From NCBI GenBank assembly GCA_020848855.1, contig JADLHH010000081.1, positions 1-6,771 on the forward strand: DNA of 6,771 bases, read 5' to 3'. The stretch comes from Anaerolineae bacterium (GTDB lineage Bacteria > Chloroflexota > Anaerolineae > Aggregatilineales > Phototrophicaceae). The notes beneath the pieces are model-generated. The model was not told where the DNA came from, did no database searches, and saw nothing but the letters and a program-made list of their open reading frames with translations. A program made the translations under genes and the position numbers. The number at the start of each line of letters is the position of its first letter. Within the stretch, counting starts at the first letter, position 1. Below, one piece after another: positions 5,854 to 6,771 of the stretch.

Positions 5854-5864
5854 TTTTGTATAAT
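5836..5864 (+). promoter_or_regulatory. Sigma70-type promoter of the downstream methyltransferase
   Basis: A perfect TATAAT lies at 5859-5864. A weak -35 (TTGGTT, 5836-5841, 3/6) sits 17 nt upstream. Transcription would begin near 5871, about 42 nt before the ATG at 5913. Two longer in-frame ATGs (5820 and 5826) lie upstream of this -10 and so are unlikely starts. Confidence 0.55.
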
Positions 5865-5912
5865 CACCACAGGCGCGGTTCGCGCTTCTTCAACGCGGGG
5901 GATCAGGCAGCG

Positions 5913-6593
5913 ATGACAGTCGATGTCAGGCAGGTATTCGATAACGCGGCGGCGGATTACGACCGTCTGCGGCGGCAGTTGGTTCCGAGCTTTGACGATT
6001 TATATGGCACGGCGCTGGAGCGCATCCCGTATATGCAGGATGCCACGTTTCGCGTCCTCGACCTGGGGGCGGGCACCGGGCTGCTCACGGCGATGATCAG
6101 CGTGGCGTTTCCCAACGCGCGCCTGACGCTGGCGGACATTTCCGCCGGGATGCTCGCCAGAGCGCGCGAGCGCTTCGCGGGTCGTGACGATGTCGAATAC
6201 CTGACGCTCGACCTCGAACGCGAGCCGCTCACCGGGCGCTACGACGTAGCGGTCTCGGCGCTGGCGCTGCACCACGTCACGCCCGCGAACCTCGTCGGCG
6301 TCTTCCGCCGGATTTACGATGTGCTGGAAAGCGGCGGCATCTTCATCAATGCCGATCAGATGCTCGGCACGTCCGCCGCTAATGAGCAGATTTACCAGCA
6401 GGCGTGGGAAGCCACCGTTCGGAAGCAGGGCAGCACCGCCGCTGACATTCACGCGGCGAACGAGCGCATGAAAGCCGACCAGACCACGACGCTCGAAGAT
6501 CAGCTTCGCTGGCTGCGCGAAGCCGGCTTTGCCGATGTCGACTGCTGGTACAAACGCTACCGCTTCGCCGTCTATTCCGGTCGCAAGCCGTAA
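5913..6593 (+). CDS. Class I SAM-dependent methyltransferase
   Basis: The product is 226 residues from the ATG at 5913. That start is preferred over the in-frame ATG at 5820 because the consensus -10 lies between them and because homologous-looking sequence starts at VRQVFDNAAADYDRLR. The core has motif I VLDLGAGTG at 48-56, acidic D75 (LADIS), LALHHVTP at 117-124, FRRIYDVLESGG at 131-142 and FINADQ at 144-149. The layout resembles CmoA-type and Methyltransf_25-type enzymes, but I see no basis for naming a substrate. The tail TLEDQLRWLREAGFADVDCWYKRYRFAVYSGRKP is the usual C-terminal cap of such enzymes. The ribosome binding site is weak (AGG at 5905-5907, 5 nt before the ATG). It is unrelated in detail to the METTL7-like enzyme at 1156-1827. 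Confidence 0.88.
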   Translation: MTVDVRQVFDNAAADYDRLRRQLVPSFDDLYGTALERIPYMQDATFRVLDLGAGTGLLTAMISVAFPNARLTLADISAGMLARARERFAGRDDVEYLTLDLEREPLTGRYDVAVSALALHHVTPANLVGVFRRIYDVLESGGIFINADQMLGTSAANEQIYQQAWEATVRKQGSTAADIHAANERMKADQTTTLEDQLRWLREAGFADVDCWYKRYRFAVYSGRKP

Positions 6594-6662
6594 CCGATGT
6601 CAATGAAACGAATGACGATCCACTCATGCCGGGCGCGTCGTATGATCCGGCGGCTCGGCACT

Positions 6663-6690
6663 TGCTGACCGCTAATCGCTAACAGCTAGG
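6663..6690 (+). repeat. Degenerate 7-nt tandem repeat upstream of a start
   Basis: Four consecutive 7-mers (TGCTGAC, CGCTAAT, CGCTAAC, AGCTAGG) share the pattern NGCTRAY with decay in the last unit. The final unit supplies most of the ribosome binding site of the next gene. The rest of the gap 6594-6662 holds no gene or convincing promoter that I can see. Confidence 0.55.
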
Positions 6691-6692
6691 AG
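6688..6692 (+). promoter_or_regulatory. Ribosome binding site deciding the TTG start at 6699
   Basis: AGGAG lies 6 nt upstream of the TTG at 6699-6701. It is the strongest evidence that a gene starts here, since only 24 codons are inside the window. Confidence 0.75.
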
Positions 6693-6698
6693 TTCTTC

Positions 6699-6771
6699 TT
6701 GCGTTTTGTGTTCTACACCGAAAAAACCATCCCCCAGTGCATGACGGCGATCAACGACCGGATGCAGGTCA
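6699..6771 (+). CDS. 5' end of an unrecognised gene, cut by window edge
   Basis: An open frame of 24 codons runs from a TTG start to the window end and reads RFVFYTEKTIPQCMTAINDR after the start. A good AGGAG ribosome binding site precedes it. It is probably a cytoplasmic protein, since no signal peptide or membrane segment is visible, but I do not recognise the family from this fragment. It follows the methyltransferase at 5913-6593 on the same strand after 105 bp and could share its transcript. Confidence 0.7.
   Translation, partial: MRFVFYTEKTIPQCMTAINDRMQV

Noticed and set aside
5820..5912. N-terminal extension of the second methyltransferase
   Set aside because: The in-frame ATGs at 5820 and 5826 precede a consensus TATAAT at 5859-5864, and the extension has no family-like sequence. 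The ATG at 5913 is preferred.
5065..5916. 283-codon + strand frame opposite the kynB-like gene
   Set aside because: It is a shadow of the kynB-like coding strand, Arg/Gln-rich, with no domain; the - strand frame contains the HVGTHAD metal site.
6627..6660. Possible hairpin downstream of the second methyltransferase (TGCCG/CGGCA)
   Set aside because: Only 5-bp arms with a 24-nt loop and no T-tract, so it is not distinguishable from chance in GC-rich DNA.
1..6771. CRISPR array, tRNA, rRNA, transposase, toxin-antitoxin or phage genes
   Set aside because: None seen. The repeats present are short palindromes and tandem arrays without spacers, and no open frame resembles a transposase or toxin.

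Overview
The window is GC-rich chromosomal DNA. Three things suggest a Chloroflexota bacterium of the Anaerolineae/Aggregatilineales kind: high GC with frequent TTG/GTG starts, short intergenic palindromes ending in TGCCCCTAC, and an 8-nt-period GCAAAG repeat of a type I associate with such genomes. This is an inference from repeat style and gene content; no taxonomic marker gene is present. I see no phage, insertion sequence, CRISPR array, tRNA or rRNA.

Layout. (1) Bases 1-1045, + strand: 3' part of a GT4-family glycosyltransferase for surface polysaccharide or lipid-linked glycans, cut by the window edge. (2) Bases 1002-1150: a repeat-built convergent junction with an 8-nt tandem repeat, a perfect central palindrome and a 20-bp inverted repeat flanked by T-tracts on both strands. 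(3) Bases 1156-1827, - strand: a METTL7-like methyltransferase. (4) Bases 1828-1895: a 68-bp divergent promoter with a consensus TATAAT. (5) Bases 1896-4641, + strand: a two-gene operon with a short Wzz-like polysaccharide co-polymerase, then a large exported protein (PsbP-like domain, beta-propeller, two PPC-like beta-sandwiches). (6) Bases 4642-4761: convergent gap with a third palindrome. (7) Bases 4762-5709, - strand: a kynurenine-formamidase/cyclase gene followed by a 102-residue three-helix membrane protein. (8) Bases 5710-5912: divergent control region with a 12-bp inverted repeat embedded in a promoter. (9) Bases 5913-6593, + strand: a second class I methyltransferase. (10) Bases 6699-6771: start of an unrecognised gene with a strong Shine-Dalgarno sequence and a TTG start.

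The glycosyltransferase, the Wzz-like protein and the exported propeller/PPC protein fit a cell-envelope glycan theme. The kynB-like gene and the methyltransferases look like ordinary metabolic genes. No gene-free stretch exceeds about 205 bases. I found no clearly new multi-gene system. The most distinctive signals are the palindromic repeats, which have reshaped gene ends (the glycosyltransferase C-terminus and the exported protein's N-terminus), and the kinase-less Wzz/propeller operon.
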